From assembly GCF_900129025.1 (NCBI RefSeq), contig NZ_FQUM01000001.1:372001-436000 (forward strand): 64,000 nt of DNA. The letters are read 5' to 3'. This document shows, in pieces, positions 1 through 8,561 of this stretch. Within the stretch, counting starts at the first letter, position 1. Every line of letters begins with the position of its first letter. Source of the stretch: Mariniphaga anaerophila (GTDB lineage Bacteria > Bacteroidota > Bacteroidia > Bacteroidales > Prolixibacteraceae). The position numbers and the translations under genes are program-made. Below the pieces are notes generated by a model that was not told the origin of the DNA, ran no database searches, and worked only from the letters and a program-made list of their open reading frames with translations.

Positions 1-470
1 CCCAACCAGGGAAGCTCCACCACAAAATCGCGCATTGCATGATCGTTGGTAGCGCCATCAACACCAGCGTCGCTCATTGCTTCGCTTACCGATTCACCAA
101 AACGAATGCGAACACGGCCGGCCGGTTTTTGATTGTTTCTGGTAGTTACAATTTCAATCCCGCCCTGTATTTCGCAGCCAAAGTCAAGTAAAATGCCTGC
201 CTGTCCTTCTTTTTCGTTAACCAAAGTAAGGTACTCTCCCCGGTTGAGATCCGCCTGCCCAATTCCGGAATTCAGAATACGTTCAGCATTTAATACCCGG
301 CTTCCTATATTATCCGATTTCCAGACAATTCGTGTTGGGCTCAAAAATTTCTGTGTTAGTGAAGTGGACCGAATAGAACGGTTAGTCGCTTCCACAACAG
401 GAGGAACTTGCGCATAAGCACCAACAGAAATACCTAATAAAGCCAGGAGTAGTAAGATTTTGTTATTCAT
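1..470 (-). CDS. Alpha-L-rhamnosidase-like glycoside hydrolase, N-terminal part
   Basis: The start codon is at 470 and the frame stays open to the window edge, so about 156 N-terminal residues are seen and the C-terminus is missing. The protein opens with a signal peptide (hydrophobic LLLLALLG stretch, likely cleavage after AYA), so it is exported. The segments PTRIVWKSD, FGESVSEAM and GATNDHAMRDF resemble the N-terminal beta-sandwich region of large Bacteroidota alpha-L-rhamnosidases (GH78-like). The catalytic barrel lies outside the window, so the family is tentative. It would remove terminal rhamnose from plant or algal glycans. It lies 42 bases downstream of the esterase stop on the same strand and could be co-transcribed with it. 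Confidence 0.6.
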   Translation of the reverse strand, partial: MNNKILLLLALLGISVGAYAQVPPVVEATNRSIRSTSLTQKFLSPTRIVWKSDNIGSRVLNAERILNSGIGQADLNRGEYLTLVNEKEGQAGILLDFGCEIQGGIEIVTTRNNQKPAGRVRIRFGESVSEAMSDAGVDGATNDHAMRDFVVELPWL

Positions 471-512
471 TTCGTAAAATTACAAATATCAATTTTGCAG
501 AACGGCGCTAAA

Positions 513-1421
513 CTAGTCGGTTAATCGCTGTTCGTTCATCCACATAAAAACGTAAGATAACCAATTGGAGGCAGCCGGTTCCAGCGGATAACCATGTTTT
601 CCTTTTGAAAACAGGTGCATGTCTGCTGAAACATTTTGGGCTTTCAATGCTTCAAAAAAGCGAATACTGTTTTCCACGAGAACAACATCGTCATCTTCGG
701 CGTGTGTTATAAATGCTGGCGGAGTTTTTTCCGTAACCTGTTTTTCATTGGAAAAAAGCTCAACCAATTCATTATCCGGGTCTGTTCCGAGAAGATTATC
801 ACGCGAACCTTTGTGGGTTAAGTCGGCCTGCATGGAAATCACCGGATAAACAAGTATCATGAAATCGGGACGTAAACTTGTCCCCTCCTTATTCTCGATA
901 TAGTTTTTTGAAAAGTGCGTGCCGGCAGTAGATGCCAGATGACCTCCGGCCGAAAATCCCATAATTCCAATCCGCGTTGGATCAATGCCCCATTTATCGG
1001 CATTATCACGAACAATTTTTATGGCTTGTTGTGCATCCTGCAAAGGGGCAATTGTTTTATTGCTGCTTGTATTATCATCGGGCAAACGGTATTTAAGCAC
1101 AAAAGCGGCCACACCTTTTTGGTTCATTTCGCGGGCAATTTTATGTCCTTCGTAACTGGCACAAACTGCGCTGTAACCACCTCCCGGACAAATTACCACG
1201 GCTGTCTTTTTAGTGTCACTATTTTGAGGAAGATAAACTGTAAGGTCAGGTTTCGAAACTGCAAAATATATCCCGTTCTCGTTGCGCTCGCCATTCACAT
1301 GCACCTTTTCTCCGGGAATTTCACTTTCGTACAAAGGCATTACTGTTTGCCCATTAACGGAAGAAAAATTCAGAAATAATATAGAAAATACGAGCACTGC
1401 AAATTTCATTTGATTCGACAT
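513..1421 (-). CDS. Exported alpha/beta hydrolase (acetyl-esterase type)
   Basis: An alpha/beta hydrolase of the dienelactone-hydrolase/BD-FAE esterase kind, probably removing acetyl or feruloyl groups from glycans outside the cytoplasm. The start at 1421 is chosen because it begins MSNQMKFAVLVFSILFLNF, a compact signal peptide; an in-frame ATG at 1466 would add 15 polar residues. In the 302-residue form, an oxyanion-loop motif CPGGGY sits near residue 80, the nucleophile elbow GFSAGG near 157 (Ser), a likely acid in AEDDD near 243 and the catalytic His in KHGYP near 276. Length and motif order fit the family. The neighbouring rhamnosidase-like gene suggests glycan debranching; the substrate is not visible from sequence. 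Confidence 0.85.
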   Translation of the reverse strand: MSNQMKFAVLVFSILFLNFSSVNGQTVMPLYESEIPGEKVHVNGERNENGIYFAVSKPDLTVYLPQNSDTKKTAVVICPGGGYSAVCASYEGHKIAREMNQKGVAAFVLKYRLPDDNTSSNKTIAPLQDAQQAIKIVRDNADKWGIDPTRIGIMGFSAGGHLASTAGTHFSKNYIENKEGTSLRPDFMILVYPVISMQADLTHKGSRDNLLGTDPDNELVELFSNEKQVTEKTPPAFITHAEDDDVVLVENSIRFFEALKAQNVSADMHLFSKGKHGYPLEPAASNWLSYVFMWMNEQRLTD

Positions 1422-1466
1422 TTTTTTGGTTTTCCGATTTAAAGTTGTTGGGTTCATATAATTCAT

Positions 1467-1844
1467 TATTTATTCAGTTCCCTTTTTTTCATCACTTTAA
1501 CAGTCTTCTGGAAGATTAAATCGCCAATCAGACGATCTTTTCAACCTGATTTCATCTCCAGTTACAAACTCAGTAATATATTGATTTTTTCTGTTTACAA
1601 AATCCCCATAATACGCAATTAAATATAAGTTTTAAAGTAATGTATCCTGTGGTATCCGTGTAGAGTGTTGAGCGGCGTAGTTGTTTTAAATCCGGTTTTT
1701 GTCACTTTTTTAAAGAAACGATGGAACGAGATATTTTGAAGCGGGTCTACCGGTTTTTCTGTTTCGTCATTGCTCAAAAACCATTAGGCCTAAGATACAT
1801 TTCATCTTAAAAATCAACAAACCACGTATTTTTAACACATCAAA
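1467..1844. other. 378-base gap with a possible gene remnant
   Basis: No complete gene is seen. On the minus strand an uninterrupted frame runs from 1783 to a stop at 1619 (about 54 codons, including the segment FHRFFKKVTKTGF), but it has no start codon and is preceded by a stop. It may be the tail of a decayed gene or part of an interspersed repeat; I do not recognise it. The promoter of the esterase is expected near 1470-1550 but no clear -7 element stands out. Confidence 0.25.
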
Positions 1845-2966
1845 TCACTCGTTGATTCTAATTACCAGTCCGCTCTTCCCGGTGACCTTTCCGTTTTCCA
1901 GAATAAAAACCACTTTTCCCAAATATACGGGTCTGTCGTCTGAAACAATATGTGGATTTCCACCTGCCTGAGCAACCAAAACACTGTTTATTACCAGAGG
2001 CTCTTCCAGCAAATCGTGTGAGTGGCCCCCAATAATAGCATCAAATACCGGATACTTTTCAGCAAGAATTTTGTCCTCCTTCAGTCCGCGGTGAGAAAGA
2101 ATGAGAAAAACGTCGGACTTGTTTTTAAGGCGGTGGTACCGGGTGATGGTTTTATCTAAATTCCGCTCAGCAACGCCATCTTTTTTTGTATTGCTTTTTG
2201 ATAAGCCCAACACCGCAACCTTGCGAGCAGTAGAAGTTTCCAACACAGAATACGGCACTGTTGCAGGCAGATTTTCTGTGGAGACTTTGAGGTTGGCTGC
2301 CAAAAGCGGAAAGTCGGCAAGTTCCAGTGCCTGCCGCGTGTAATCGCCAATATAATCCAGTTCGTGGTTTCCCAAAGTCATAAGGTCGTACTCCAGCTCG
2401 TTCATCTTTTCAATCATAAGTTTTGCCCGGGCCGCGTACCACAACGAGTCTTGCAATTCGCCATTATCGAACCACCGATGCGGATGCCTGACAACCATAT
2501 CTCCGGCACTGAACAAATACACGTCGTTATTTTCCGCCCGTATTTCCTCAACTTTATGAAACAATTCTTGCAGATAATTCAAATCAAAATGCTGGTCATT
2601 CGTGTGCAGAAATACGATTTTTTCTTTTATGGGATAAGCGATCTGAACCGTGTCGGAATATCTGTCCGGCTGCAGAAGAATTCGTCCCGCTCCTTCATCT
2701 CCGCGCAATTCCAAAACATACGGTTCGTTGGGTTTCACTTTCAGCTCAAACAATCCGTTTTCTTTTCTCGAGGCGTGTTTCAGAAATAACGATTCTGAAA
2801 ACTTGCTTTTTTCCTGAAACCGACCTTTCAACCCGTCAACCGGTTCACCAGATTCATCTTTCACTACTGCCGTGACCATAACTTTCTGTTGCACACAGGC
2901 TGACAGTAAAAACAGAAAAAGCAACGGAAACATTAAAAACCGACCAGACCAATTTATTCTCTTCAT
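1845..2966 (-). CDS. Lipoprotein metallophosphoesterase (5'-nucleotidase-like)
   Basis: A calcineurin-type metallophosphoesterase related to the catalytic half of UshA 5'-nucleotidases. Signal peptide with lipobox LLSAC (lipidated Cys24), so membrane-anchored. Residues 30-115 look like a small beta-sandwich domain. The metal-site motifs follow in order: HTNDQH (121-126), SAGD (153-156), GNHE (199-202), SHRG (291-294) and GGHSHD (313-318). At 373 residues it lacks the C-terminal substrate-binding domain of full 5'-nucleotidases, so the substrate (nucleotide or other phosphoester) is open. Upstream, CAAAAATA at 2984-2991 reads TATTTTTG on the coding strand and could be a -7 element with a very short leader. 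Confidence 0.85.
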   Translation of the reverse strand: MKRINWSGRFLMFPLLFLFLLSACVQQKVMVTAVVKDESGEPVDGLKGRFQEKSKFSESLFLKHASRKENGLFELKVKPNEPYVLELRGDEGAGRILLQPDRYSDTVQIAYPIKEKIVFLHTNDQHFDLNYLQELFHKVEEIRAENNDVYLFSAGDMVVRHPHRWFDNGELQDSLWYAARAKLMIEKMNELEYDLMTLGNHELDYIGDYTRQALELADFPLLAANLKVSTENLPATVPYSVLETSTARKVAVLGLSKSNTKKDGVAERNLDKTITRYHRLKNKSDVFLILSHRGLKEDKILAEKYPVFDAIIGGHSHDLLEEPLVINSVLVAQAGGNPHIVSDDRPVYLGKVVFILENGKVTGKSGLVIRINE

Positions 2967-3090
2967 TTTTGAATCATTAAACCCAAAAATAAAAATTAAT
3001 CTTTACCAAAAAATTACATTAAAATGAATTATTCATTTGAGATAGAAAATCCTTTCAAAAAAAACCGAACAACATGTAAAATTGCCTGTT

Positions 3091-4290
3091 CTATAGGATT
3101 TTTTTCACCCGGGCGAGGCCGCCTAAACTGGTTTCTTTATAATGAGAAGAAAGATCTTTTCCTGTTCTGTACATGGTTTCCACCACTTCATCGAAACTGA
3201 CGCTGTGCACACCGTCGCTCATTAAAGCGTACGTGTTATGCGACAAAGCTCTTTCGGCAGCAAATGCATTTCTTTCGATGCAGGGGATTTGAACCAACCC
3301 GGCAATCGGATCGCAGGTTAACCCCAGATGATGTTCCATTCCCATTTCAGCAGCATACTCAATCTGTTCAACCGAGCCGCCCATAATTTGCGCTGCAGCC
3401 GCAGAAGCCATTGCACAGGCAGTTCCCACTTCTCCCTGGCATCCTACTTCTGCCCCCGAAATAGAAGCATTTTGTTTTATCAGATTTCCGACGAGGCCGG
3501 CTGTTGCCAGCGCCTTATAAATATCAGTAACCTTAAACTTGTAAACCTTTCGGTAATATTTTAAAACTGCCGGAACCACTCCGCTGGCGCCGCATGTTGG
3601 CGCGGTAACAATTTCGCCACCCGAGGCATTTTCTTCGGACACGGCCAAAGCATAGGCAAACAGCTGTGAACGCTTTTTAAATGGTCCTCTGAAATTTGCA
3701 GTTTTCGCCTTAACCTGCTGCGCTTTTCGTTTTAAGTTCAGCTGCCCGGGAAGGTTTCCGTCGCGCGCCAGCCCACGTTTTATGGAGGCGTCCATCACTT
3801 CCCATATTTCTGCCAAAAAATTCCAGATATCCGAACCTTCACTCTCTTCTACCAATTGCCACATTTCCTTCCTGTTATCACGGCACCATTTTAATATGTC
3901 ATCCATTTTATTCAGGGAATAGATCTGAACCGGTTCGCTTTTTTCACCTTCTACAACAATTGCCCCCCCACCAACACTGTAAACAGTTTCGTCGCACAAC
4001 AAATTACCGGACGAATCAAAAGCCTCAAATTTCATGGCGTTGGGATGAAAAGGAAGAAATACTTCAGGCTGCCATATAATTTCGAGTAAATGCCTTCGGA
4101 AAACTTCATCAATTACGTAATCGGTTAAGTGGCCTTTTCCTGTGGCTGCCAGGCTACCGTATAGAAATACCCTGAAACGGTGGGCATTTTTATTTTTATC
4201 TAAAAAACGAGATGCTGCAATGCCCGGCCCCATGGTGTGGCTGCTCGAAGGACCATTTCCTACTCGATACAATTGACGTATTGATTCCAT
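3091..4290 (-). CDS. sdaA: L-serine ammonia-lyase (iron-sulfur serine dehydratase)
   Basis: Converts L-serine to pyruvate and ammonia using a [4Fe-4S] cluster. It is the single-chain form: the beta domain comes first with the substrate-loop motif SSSHTMGP (15-22), the alpha domain follows. Cluster cysteines are expected among Cys284 (EVGCQGE), Cys326 (LTCDP) and Cys337 (QIPCIER); APTCGASG at 230-237 is also conserved. The length of 399 is somewhat shorter than the roughly 450 of enterobacterial enzymes. It stands alone: 124 bases separate it from the metallophosphoesterase, and its upstream region holds two adjoining palindromes (4398-4427). Confidence 0.95.
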   Translation of the reverse strand: MESIRQLYRVGNGPSSSHTMGPGIAASRFLDKNKNAHRFRVFLYGSLAATGKGHLTDYVIDEVFRRHLLEIIWQPEVFLPFHPNAMKFEAFDSSGNLLCDETVYSVGGGAIVVEGEKSEPVQIYSLNKMDDILKWCRDNRKEMWQLVEESEGSDIWNFLAEIWEVMDASIKRGLARDGNLPGQLNLKRKAQQVKAKTANFRGPFKKRSQLFAYALAVSEENASGGEIVTAPTCGASGVVPAVLKYYRKVYKFKVTDIYKALATAGLVGNLIKQNASISGAEVGCQGEVGTACAMASAAAAQIMGGSVEQIEYAAEMGMEHHLGLTCDPIAGLVQIPCIERNAFAAERALSHNTYALMSDGVHSVSFDEVVETMYRTGKDLSSHYKETSLGGLARVKKIL

Positions 4291-4610
4291 ATTCAGCTTC
4301 GATTAAACTAAAACTTTTTGTGTGTACTAACTCTATTCAGCGTAATTCTGCCCATAAAACGACAACATGCAATTAAACCCATTTTTCTTGAGGAAACGAA
4401 TGTTTAAAAACATTCTGCAATTTGCAGGGTGAACGCCAACTAATATGCACATTTCAACTAAAAAAAGAACCAATCATCAACTCGTTCTTTTTCTGCTTAG
4501 AAATATGTATTGACTGCAAATTCAATTTCAAGCTCATTTTTCCTGTTTTTTGAGCTTTATTTTCATCGAAAATGAGCTACAATAATTCGCTTTCAGAAAA
4601 AACCTGCTTT
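4291..4610. other. 320-base upstream region of sdaA with adjoining palindromes
   Basis: No gene. It holds the inverted repeat gaatgttt-aa-aaacattc at 4398-4415, directly joined to the palindrome ctgcaa-t-ttgcag at 4415-4427, about 110-137 bases before the sdaA start. These could bind a regulator or form stems in the leader. A further inverted repeat aagctca/tgagctt (4530-4536 and 4551-4557, 14-base loop) lies 54 bases after the stop of the Nramp-like gene and may help end its transcript, although no T-run follows it. Confidence 0.35.
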
Positions 4611-5840
4611 TTAAAGCGATTGAACATAGCCGATAATTTTGCTGTACATAAAATAGACCATGATACTAATCAACACAAAGCCGAAAACAGCCAGCACATT
4701 TTGCAACAGGTTATTTTTATGTTTTCCCATTACCTTTTTATTGTTCAAAATAAGAAACATTCCAAAGGCAATAAACGGTACAGCCAAAATAGAAGATGCC
4801 TGCGCCAGAATAAGCGCATAGACGATATTCCCCCGAAAAAAGACAGCAATGAACATTCCCAGAAGCAAAGTAACCGTAGTAAATATTTTGGGCATTTTCT
4901 CACTCATTGTACTTCCCAGTCCCAGCCCGTCGGCAAGCAAACCACCTCCCATTACCGCATTTACCATTAGTGACGAAAATGCAGCAGCACACAGCCCGAT
5001 ACTGAAAATAACTTTGGCGTAACTTCCGAACAACGATTCGAGCTGCAATGCCATGTCGGCTGCCGAATTTACAGTTATTCCGTAGGGGTGCAGTGCAGAT
5101 GCCGAAGTAATTATTATCAGCAATGAAATTAGCGCAAGAAGGGTTATTCCGGTGTAAGAATCGTTCAATCCTTTTTTCAGGTCAGACTCTTTCCATCCTT
5201 TGCTTTGGGCGAGGTACGACTGATATAACGCCGCGTGCAGCACAAAAGTGGTACCGACCAGGGCTGCAATTATATCTAACGATTTAAACGAAAACGAACG
5301 CGGAACAAATCCTTCGGCAATTTGGCCTACATCGGGTTTGGTGAGCAACAGGTTTATAAAAAAGGCCACAATCATGATCATCACCAAAAACATCATGAGC
5401 TTCTCCAGCAACTTATAAAGGTTTTTCGCCCAAAAAAGAAGGAGTATTGCAAGCGGCGTAAAAACGAAAGGCCACACCCGTTCATCTATTCCGGTAATTC
5501 CCTCCATTGCGATGCCCACCCCCAAGTTGTTTCCAAACTGAAAACTGGAAGCAGCCAAAAAAGCGGAAATACCGATTACAGCGGCAAACCATTTTCCATA
5601 ATTTGTTGCAATGGAACGAAGGATAGAATCGCTATTTGAAACCCCGAACCGCGCACCCATTGATGAATAAATCACCATCGAAATTGCTGCGAACAAAATC
5701 ACCCACAAAAAAGCGTAACCGTGTTCGGAGCCAACACGACTTGAAACAGCAATGCTTCCGGGACCTAATACAACCGATGCAATAATAAAACCAGGACCTA
5801 GAGATTTCAGGTAGAATTTTAAGGTTTTTAGCCAACGCAT
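4611..5840 (-). CDS. Nramp-family-like transporter with altered metal site
   Basis: A multi-spanning membrane protein (409 residues, about 11 helices) of the Nramp fold, which moves divalent metals with protons across the inner membrane. The N-terminus has SLGPGFIIASVVLGPGSIAV, matching the helix-1 region. The hallmark DPGN of metal-transporting Nramps reads GPGS here, and the helix-6 MPHN region reads VLHA in TTFVLHAALYQSY. Aspartate, asparagine and methionine that bind the metal are therefore missing. It may belong to a divergent clade with another substrate (for example Mg2+ or a non-metal). A good promoter lies directly upstream and it appears monocistronic. Confidence 0.8.
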   Translation of the reverse strand: MRWLKTLKFYLKSLGPGFIIASVVLGPGSIAVSSRVGSEHGYAFLWVILFAAISMVIYSSMGARFGVSNSDSILRSIATNYGKWFAAVIGISAFLAASSFQFGNNLGVGIAMEGITGIDERVWPFVFTPLAILLLFWAKNLYKLLEKLMMFLVMIMIVAFFINLLLTKPDVGQIAEGFVPRSFSFKSLDIIAALVGTTFVLHAALYQSYLAQSKGWKESDLKKGLNDSYTGITLLALISLLIIITSASALHPYGITVNSAADMALQLESLFGSYAKVIFSIGLCAAAFSSLMVNAVMGGGLLADGLGLGSTMSEKMPKIFTTVTLLLGMFIAVFFRGNIVYALILAQASSILAVPFIAFGMFLILNNKKVMGKHKNNLLQNVLAVFGFVLISIMVYFMYSKIIGYVQSL

Positions 5841-5877
5841 TTTGATTAGTTTTAGTCAGAACAAGAACTTCTGCCCG

Positions 5878-5907
5878 TAAAGATAATAAAGTAGCACGCA
5901 CGCCAAA
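5878..5907 (-). promoter_or_regulatory. Bacteroidota-type promoter of the Nramp-like gene
   Basis: On the minus strand a -33 element TTTG (5904-5907) is followed after 18 bases by TATCTTTA (5878-5885), close to the TAnnTTTG -7 consensus of Bacteroidota. The start codon is 38 bases further on. Match and spacing are good; transcription itself is inferred. Confidence 0.5.
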
Positions 5908-6030
5908 GTGATTGTGCCATTAATTGTTACCTCTGTTTTCTTTTTCGTTTTTACTAAAGAAAACTTGGGATTCTACTTTTTTGTTGGGGAAAAAATCAAG
6001 GAAAATCTGAAAGGAAAAAAGAAACTCCCT

Positions 6031-6062
6031 AAAACAAACAACCACGCCGGGAAGACGTGGTT
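6031..6062 (-). terminator. Terminator-like hairpin after the Gfo/Idh/MocA operon
   Basis: On the minus strand AACCACG pairs with CGTGGTT around a 9-base loop (stem arms 6056-6062 and 6040-6046), followed by GTTTGTTTT. It lies about 215 bases past the stop of the oxidoreductase gene, which is far, so it may end a long transcript or a transcript I do not see. Confidence 0.45.
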
Positions 6063-6095
6063 TTAGTATTCAATACTCTAAAAAATAGTAGAAAC

Positions 6096-6154
6096 AGTAT
6101 CGCCGCACATCCAATAACTCAAAGCACAAAATCATTACTGATCAAGGCGATACT
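6096..6154. repeat. Inverted repeat agtatcgcc / ggcgatact
   Basis: Arms at 6096-6104 and 6146-6154 match perfectly over 9 bases. Similarity extends outward (gaaacagtatcgcc versus the complement of ggcgatactttc, with a two-base bulge). The 41-base spacer is AT-rich. No coding region overlaps. It could be the ends of a tiny mobile remnant, a stem in an RNA, or chance. Confidence 0.4.
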
Positions 6155-6278
6155 TTCTTAATAGTTATATATTTGATAGCTAGGCTACACGATATCTGTT
6201 TACCTATCCGAAAAACAGTTCTTCGTATTGTTTCAGGTCTGAAAAGATGACGCTACTACTTTAAGAAACTATTGTCTC

Positions 6279-7886
6279 CTATACAATTTTCTTCAGCTTG
6301 TCATCCCACTCAACCGCCCTTTTTTCAACATAACTCTTGTGAGCCATAATGCAGGCGATGCCTTCCTGAAATGCCATTTCGATATTGGCGCTGGGAGTAC
6401 CACCGTTTCTGATACAGTTCAACCATTCGCGCACATGAAGGTGCGTTACATCCACCGCTCTTCCGTTAATAGTGGTGGTGGTTAATCCCCTTGAAGCATA
6501 GTATTTTTCCGATGCAGACGAAACAGCATCGATCTGCCCTGCCCCGGGATTAAAAGAGATCATCGGGGAGCTTGGATCAATTGCACCAGACTGAATTCCA
6601 CGCGCATAACGGGTCGAGCCGCGGTCTGCTGTAATAACAGCATTGCTTCCCAATTCCATTGAAGCATCGTGTCCCATAAAAACTCGTCCGCGGCTGCGAC
6701 TTGATGCCAGGTTACCGCTATACAACAATGTTAAATCATGATTCGGATATTCAAACACACAATGCAACGAATCGGGCATTTCGCGGTTATCTTTCCAATA
6801 ATAAATTCCTCCGGAAGAAGACACCGACTTTGGAATTCCGATATGCAGCAACTGGTTTACGGCATCAAACTCATGGGTAAACAACTGCCCAATCATGCCG
6901 TGGTCGTAATCGAACCATTTGGTCCAACTGTAAAACCGGTCTACACTAAAAGGCGCATACGGCGCGTTTCCAAGCCATTGTTTCCAATCAATGGATTTTT
7001 CGTCTCCCGGTTTCGGATTGCCGTGGGCATCGAGGTGCCTAATCCACGCTCCGTTAGCCGAATTTCGGTTCGACGTAGTTTCTATCAGCGTAATTTTCCC
7101 TAAAATGTTCCGTTTAATAATTTCTTTGGCCTGCTGAAAAACAACACTCTGTGTAATCTGGTGCCCCAACTGATAAACCACGTTGCTATTTTTTACCGTC
7201 GTATAAAGTTCATTCAGTTCATCTTCATGCAACGACGGGCTTTTTTCGCAATATACATGTTTTCCCGCACGGGCGGCTTCAGTTGCAATATGAGCGTGAT
7301 GATGGTCGGGAGTCGCAATAATTACTGCATCAATATCTTTATCTGCAAGCATCTCCTGGTAGGAATGATAACGTTTCACCGGCAACTTTGGTGCGTCAGG
7401 CCCTCCGGGACGAATTTCGTTTTTAGCCGTTGCCAGTCCTTTTTCTGCATGCAAATCGAACACATCGCAAATTCCGGTAATGGCAACATTCAGGTATTCC
7501 TGTTGCAGCCAGCCGGCCAATGTATTGTTCTGTTGCCTGCTCTTTACATCATCGGGGTGCATGAATCCCAAGGCCTGGGACAACTGTCTTGCTCTGGTTC
7601 CGAACCCGATAAAACCGACCTTAATCAAATCACCGGACGAGCTTTTTTTCCCGTAATCGGCTTGCGGAAACTCAATGGAATCAAGCCCTAATTCTTTCAG
7701 AACAGCTTCTCTTTTATATCCGTCGTAATTTTTCTTTTTCAGTATTTCAAATCCTAAAAATCCGGCCACCGGTAGCCCCGCTAACGCTTTTAACACCGTT
7801 CGGCGCTGCATGCCGTTGCCTTGCTCTTTTTCCATGTTTTTGTTGCTTGAACTATTTTCGTCTTTTCTGTCCACTTTAGCATTCAT
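6279..7886 (-). CDS. Exported Gfo/Idh/MocA-family oxidoreductase
   Basis: An NAD(P)-dependent sugar oxidoreductase of the Gfo/Idh/MocA family, 535 residues. Residues 28-46 (RRTVLKALAGLPVAGFLGF) form a Tat-type signal after a polar leader, so it likely works in the periplasm with a bound cofactor. The Rossmann motif GFGTRAR is at 94-100 and the beta-strand ATPDHHHAHIA near 191-201. The usual catalytic EKP reads EKS (214-216), so the proline is replaced. The extended C-terminal domain resembles glycosidase-like GH109 relatives, so NAD-dependent hydrolysis is possible. The start at 7886 has a good GGAGGG ribosome site. It follows the DoxX gene by 18 bases, in an operon with the oxidoreductase at 8562-9596. 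Confidence 0.88.
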   Translation of the reverse strand: MNAKVDRKDENSSSNKNMEKEQGNGMQRRTVLKALAGLPVAGFLGFEILKKKNYDGYKREAVLKELGLDSIEFPQADYGKKSSSGDLIKVGFIGFGTRARQLSQALGFMHPDDVKSRQQNNTLAGWLQQEYLNVAITGICDVFDLHAEKGLATAKNEIRPGGPDAPKLPVKRYHSYQEMLADKDIDAVIIATPDHHHAHIATEAARAGKHVYCEKSPSLHEDELNELYTTVKNSNVVYQLGHQITQSVVFQQAKEIIKRNILGKITLIETTSNRNSANGAWIRHLDAHGNPKPGDEKSIDWKQWLGNAPYAPFSVDRFYSWTKWFDYDHGMIGQLFTHEFDAVNQLLHIGIPKSVSSSGGIYYWKDNREMPDSLHCVFEYPNHDLTLLYSGNLASSRSRGRVFMGHDASMELGSNAVITADRGSTRYARGIQSGAIDPSSPMISFNPGAGQIDAVSSASEKYYASRGLTTTTINGRAVDVTHLHVREWLNCIRNGGTPSANIEMAFQEGIACIMAHKSYVEKRAVEWDDKLKKIV

Positions 7887-7904
7887 AATAATTACCCTCC
7901 CTTT

Positions 7905-8411
7905 TTAGTTATTTCGTTTAGCCAGAAAATAATCCAGGCCAAATATTTTACTGGTTGGAAACAAAGCCAGCACACACAACGCAGCTGCCTCAATTAGTGT
8001 TTTATTTACAACAAGATTGTTTCCGTCAACCGGCAAGGCATATTCCAGCCCTATTAGCGGAGGAGTATTTAAATAGTAGACAAAAACCAGGGCAGCCCCG
8101 GCAATGGCAGCCGGCCTTGATAAAAGCCCGAGTACAAGTCCCAGGCCGATGGCAATCAGCCCCCAGGTATTCAGAAAATCTACGGCAGCCAAAATCCCAG
8201 CATTTGAAGTAACCCAATCGGCAAAACCCGAAAGTATCCACTGAGACTGATCTAAAAATCCGGCAGACGTCCACTGTGGATTTAACAGCTTTGCAATGCC
8301 TTCGTACAAAATATGCCAGCCAACCAAAAAACGCAGTACTACCAGTGCGGTTAACTGTAGTTTGGAATAATTTTTCATTTGATTAATATTATTTGTTTTT
8401 AACAGAACCAT
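7905..8411 (-). CDS. DoxX-family membrane protein
   Basis: A four-helix inner-membrane protein of the DoxX family, 168 residues. Hydrophobic segments cover about residues 20-40, 65-90, 95-115 and 135-155, and the conserved start reads LVVLRFLVGWHILYEGIAKL. DoxX proteins are linked to quinone or thiol redox chemistry, though the exact role is unknown. Lying between two exported sugar oxidoreductases, it may pass electrons from their cofactor to the membrane; this is inference. An alternative start at 8378 (MKNYSK) would remove 11 residues and looks equally plausible. Confidence 0.85.
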   Translation of the reverse strand: MVLLKTNNINQMKNYSKLQLTALVVLRFLVGWHILYEGIAKLLNPQWTSAGFLDQSQWILSGFADWVTSNAGILAAVDFLNTWGLIAIGLGLVLGLLSRPAAIAGAALVFVYYLNTPPLIGLEYALPVDGNNLVVNKTLIEAAALCVLALFPTSKIFGLDYFLAKRNN

Positions 8412-8561
8412 ATGAAACTCTCAATAATTTTCAATTCATCTTGTTATGAATTTTAAAAATTAAATTCATGGTCGCTTCATATGATCCTGTTTTAGATATT
8501 GCGATTTCCGGAGCATGGGATACTTTATACGGGAAAAGAATCTCGCGCCTGCCAATCAATA

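Larger units (their letters stand above)
5841..6278. other. 438-base gap between sugar-oxidoreductase operon and Nramp-like gene
   Basis: No gene seen. It contains the promoter of the Nramp-like gene (5878-5907), a terminator-like hairpin (6031-6062) and a widely spaced inverted repeat (6096-6154), listed separately. The rest (6155-6278) is AT-rich with no recognisable structure. Confidence 0.5.

Noticed and set aside
915-1379. 154-codon plus-strand frame opposite the esterase
   Set aside because: The minus-strand esterase has a full catalytic triad and signal peptide; this frame matches nothing.
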